DNA of 62,194 bases from Actinomycetospora sp. TBRC 11914 (GTDB lineage Bacteria; Actinomycetota; Actinomycetes; Mycobacteriales; Pseudonocardiaceae), in contig NZ_JABBND010000028.1 of NCBI RefSeq assembly GCF_012933465.1, positions 1 through 62,194 on the forward strand, in the 5' to 3' direction. The translations under genes and the position numbers were made by a program. Positions 59,756 through 62,194 of this stretch are shown in pieces (the first letter of the stretch is position 1; each line of letters opens with the position of its first letter). The notes below the pieces were generated by a model that did no database searches, was not told the origin of the DNA, and worked only from the letters and a program-made list of their open reading frames with translations.

Positions 59756-62194
59756 GTGAGCCAGGACGTGGGGCCGGCGACCGACACCGCCGAGCGCGCC
59801 GACGCGGGCAGCGCCGGGGTGGACGGGGCCGAGGAAGCCGGCACCGACGGTGCGCCGACGCTGGGGTCGAGCGAGCCCCGCGAGGCGCAGCGGCTGGAGC
59901 CCAGCGGGTCGACCACCACCGGCGGCGGCCGGCCGCGGTCGGCCACCCGGCGGGTGCGTGCCCGCATCGCCCGGCGGATCACCGCGCAGCGCAGCGGGCC
60001 GGTCAAGCCGGTCCTCGAGCCGCTGGCCACGGTCCACCGCGAGCTGCACCCCAGCGCCGACCTCGCCACCCTGCAGCGCGCCTACGACACCGCCGAGGCC
60101 TTCCACGAGGGCCAGATGCGCAAGTCGGGCGACCCGTACATCACCCACCCGCTCGCCGTCGCCACCATCCTCGCCGAGCTGGGCATGGACACGACGACGC
60201 TGGTCGCCGCGCTCCTGCACGACACCGTCGAGGACACCGACTACTCGCTCGAGAAGCTCTCGGCCGACTTCGGCGCCGAGGTCGCCCACCTCGTCGACGG
60301 TGTCACCAAGCTCGACAAGGTCCAGCTCGGCGCGGCCGCGGAGGCCGAGACGATCCGCAAGATGGTCGTCGCGATGGCCCGCGACCCGCGGGTGCTCGTC
60401 ATCAAGCTCTCCGACCGGCTGCACAACATGCGCACCATGCGCTTCCTCAAGCCGGAGAAGCAGGCCAAGAAGGCCCGGGAGACCCTCGAGGTGCTGGCCC
60501 CGCTGGCGCACCGGCTGGGGATGGCGACGGTCAAGTGGGAGCTCGAGGACCTCGCGTTCGCGATCCTGCACCCCAAGCGCTACGACGAGATCGTCCGGCT
60601 GGTCGCCGACCGTGCCCCGAGCCGCGACACCTACCTGCGCACCGTGATCGCCGAGGTGTCCGGCCAGCTCGAGGCCGCGCGGGTGAAGGCCGAGGTGCTC
60701 GGGCGCCCGAAGCACTACTACTCGATCTACCAGAAGATGATCGTCAAGGGGAAGGACTTCGACGACATCCACGACCTGGTGGGTGTCCGCATCCTCGTGG
60801 AGGACGTCCGCGACTGCTACGCCGCGATGGGCATGGTCCACGCGCTGTGGCAGCCGATGCCGGGCCGGTTCAAGGACTACGTCGCCCAGCCCCGCTTCGG
60901 GGTCTACCAGTCGCTGCACACCACGGTGATCGGGCCGGACGGGCAGCCCCTCGAGGTGCAGATCCGCACCCACGAGATGCACCGCACCGCCGAGTACGGC
61001 ATCGCGGCGCACTGGCGGTACAAGGAGACCAAGGGCGCCCATGGCGGTGGCGGGCTCGAGCTCGACGAGATGGCCTGGATGCGCCAGCTCCTCGACTGGC
61101 AGCGCGAGGCGGCCGACCCGGGGGAGTTCCTCGAGTCGCTGCGCTACGACCTGGCCACCCGCGAGATCTTCGTGTTCACGCCCAAGGGCGACGTGATCAC
61201 GCTGCCGCACGGGTCCACCCCGGTCGACTTCGCCTACGCGGTGCACACCGAGGTCGGGAACAAGTGCATCGGCTCGCGGGTCAACGGCCGCCTCGTCGCG
61301 CTGGAGCGCCAGCTCGAGAACGGCGAGGTCGTCGAGATCTTCACCTCGAAGGCCGAGGGCGCCGGGCCGTCGCGCGACTGGCTCGGGTTCGTCGCCTCGC
61401 CGCGCGCCAAGCAGAAGATCAAGCAGTGGTTCGCCAAGGAGCGCCGCGAGGACGCGATCGAGGGCGGCAAGGACTCGATCACCCGCGAGGCGCGCCGGAC
61501 CGGCCTGCCGCTGCAGCGCCTGGTCTCGGCCGACTCGATGGGCGCCCTCGCCCGCGAGCTGCGCTACTCCGACGTCTCGGCGCTCTACGCGGCGGTGGGG
61601 GAGCACCACGTCTCGGCCCGCCACGTCGTGCAGCGCCTGGTCGCCCTGCTCGGGGGCGTGGAGCAGAACGAGGACGAGCTCGCCGAGCGCGCGACGCCGT
61701 CGACGGCGCAGCGGCGCCGGGGCACCGGCGACGTCGGGGTCGTCGTCAACGGCATGGACGACGACGGCGACTCGACCGACCTGTGGATCAAGCTCGCCCG
61801 GTGCTGCACCCCGGTGCCCGGCGACGAGATCCTCGGCTTCGTCACCCGCGGCGGCGGCGTCTCGGTGCACCGCACGGACTGCACCAACGCCGACGACCTC
61901 CGCGCGGAGCCCGAGCGCCTCGTCGACGTGAGCTGGGCGTCGTCGTCGACGGCGGTCTTCCTGGTGGCGATCCAGGTGGAGGCGCTCGACCGGCACCGCC
62001 TGCTCTCCGACATCACCAAGGCCCTCGCCGACGAGAAGGTCAACATCCTCTCCGCGTCGGTGACGACGTCGCGCGACCGCGTCGCGGTGAGCCGGTTCAG
62101 CTTCGAGATGGGCGATCCCAAGCACCTCGGGCACGTGCTGCGCGTGGTGCGCAACGTCGAGGGCGTCTACGACGTGTACCGGGTGACCTCGGCG
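59756..62194 (+). CDS. rel: Bifunctional (p)ppGpp synthetase/hydrolase Rel (3' end cut)
   Basis: At least 813 residues. After a 90-residue disordered N-terminus comes the HD hydrolase domain ([27 protein letters not shown] with H155/D156). The synthetase domain follows ([33 protein letters not shown] near 371-390), then TGS ([20 protein letters not shown], about 469-530), a zinc-finger-like region ([14 protein letters not shown], about 682) and ACT (from about 735). Both activities look intact. The start is GTG 59756 with GGAGGT at 59742-59747. The window ends inside the last conserved segment (VYRVTSA), probably only a few codons before the stop. Confidence 0.96.
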   Translation, partial: MSQDVGPATDTAERADAGSAGVDGAEEAGTDGAPTLGSSEPREAQRLEPSGSTTTGGGRPRSATRRVRARIARRITAQRSGPVKPVLEPLATVHRELHPSADLATLQRAYDTAEAFHEGQMRKSGDPYITHPLAVATILAELGMDTTTLVAALLHDTVEDTDYSLEKLSADFGAEVAHLVDGVTKLDKVQLGAAAEAETIRKMVVAMARDPRVLVIKLSDRLHNMRTMRFLKPEKQAKKARETLEVLAPLAHRLGMATVKWELEDLAFAILHPKRYDEIVRLVADRAPSRDTYLRTVIAEVSGQLEAARVKAEVLGRPKHYYSIYQKMIVKGKDFDDIHDLVGVRILVEDVRDCYAAMGMVHALWQPMPGRFKDYVAQPRFGVYQSLHTTVIGPDGQPLEVQIRTHEMHRTAEYGIAAHWRYKETKGAHGGGGLELDEMAWMRQLLDWQREAADPGEFLESLRYDLATREIFVFTPKGDVITLPHGSTPVDFAYAVHTEVGNKCIGSRVNGRLVALERQLENGEVVEIFTSKAEGAGPSRDWLGFVASPRAKQKIKQWFAKERREDAIEGGKDSITREARRTGLPLQRLVSADSMGALARELRYSDVSALYAAVGEHHVSARHVVQRLVALLGGVEQNEDELAERATPSTAQRRRGTGDVGVVVNGMDDDGDSTDLWIKLARCCTPVPGDEILGFVTRGGGVSVHRTDCTNADDLRAEPERLVDVSWASSSTAVFLVAIQVEALDRHRLLSDITKALADEKVNILSASVTTSRDRVAVSRFSFEMGDPKHLGHVLRVVRNVEGVYDVYRVTSA

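Noticed and set aside
56746..60069. Leftward 1107-codon frame opposite the FUSC gene
   Set aside because: Low-complexity His/Arg/Gly composition and no recognisable domain; the FUSC frame has membrane segments and a ribosome site.
59750..62134. Leftward 794-codon frame opposite rel
   Set aside because: Antisense of the clearly conserved Rel protein.

Overview
The window is chromosomal DNA of a very GC-rich actinobacterium. GTG starts, strong purine-rich ribosome binding sites and a marked excess of G/C at third codon positions run throughout. The right end carries the gene order ruvC-ruvA-ruvB-yajC-secD-secF-apt-rel, which is typical of Actinobacteria. Together with a GAP-family (mycobacterial glycolipid-addressing) protein, DUF1707, DUF3040 and CsbD proteins, a CGNR zinc-finger protein and TCGAAC-N4-GTTCGA LexA boxes, this suggests the Pseudonocardiaceae (Pseudonocardia or Actinomycetospora-like). 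The family assignment is an inference. I saw no rRNA, tRNA, CRISPR array, prophage or insertion sequence.

Left part (1-26 kb): mostly single metabolic, regulatory and membrane genes in short, often convergent or divergent units. They include a luciferase-like flavin oxidoreductase, an NmrA-like reductase, an MmyB-type regulator divergent from a SnoaL-like protein, a small secreted protein, a GAP-family protein convergent with a CRP/FNR regulator, an SMP-30 lactonase, a TetR regulator, glutamate decarboxylase, a patatin lipase, a CGNR regulator divergent from an EamA exporter (paired operator-like repeats between them), a Clp-N protein with its own HTH gene, an FMN reductase, an acyl-CoA dehydrogenase, a truncated haemoglobin, an M20 amidohydrolase and an orphan KdpE. 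Next come an O-methyltransferase and a hydantoin-racemase-like protein divergent from an NCS1 nucleobase/hydantoin permease.

Middle part (26-49 kb): SelO overlaps a mandelate-racemase-like enzyme by 4 nt. Then follow an MFS exporter, DUF3040 and DUF1269 proteins, a ClC channel, a large MalT/LAL-type LuxR regulator, a potassium channel, a transketolase/AceE-like ThDP enzyme divergent from a zinc-type quinone reductase, a GNAT protein, and two tandem paralogous GAF-GGDEF diguanylate cyclases. A leftward block of unknown genes starts with an ASCH-domain gene that carries an apparent one-base frameshift. A uracil-DNA-glycosylase-like gene, a D-amino-acid-oxidase-like flavoenzyme, CsbD, acylphosphatase and an AlkB-type DNA repair gene with a perfect LexA box follow.

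Right part (49.5-62.2 kb): DNA repair (ruvC, ruvAB), the Sec accessory proteins (YajC, SecD, SecF), adenine salvage (apt), an inserted FUSC-family membrane protein with a C-terminal carboxypeptidase-regulatory-like domain, and the bifunctional (p)ppGpp synthetase/hydrolase rel, cut by the window end only a few codons short. Between ruvC and ruvA lies a four-copy ~74-bp tandem repeat followed by a separate LexA-type box, so ruvAB probably has its own SOS promoter.

The least explained signals are non-coding. Composite three-hairpin palindromes (window start, 6.25 kb, 26.87 kb, 39.49 kb) place stop codons of flanking genes inside the element in two cases, and a simpler palindrome at 40.55 kb does the same. 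There is also a dispersed TGATCA / ggggcagcccgg repeat family (15.9-16.2, 24.4 and 43.4 kb), and the ruvC-ruvA tandem repeat.
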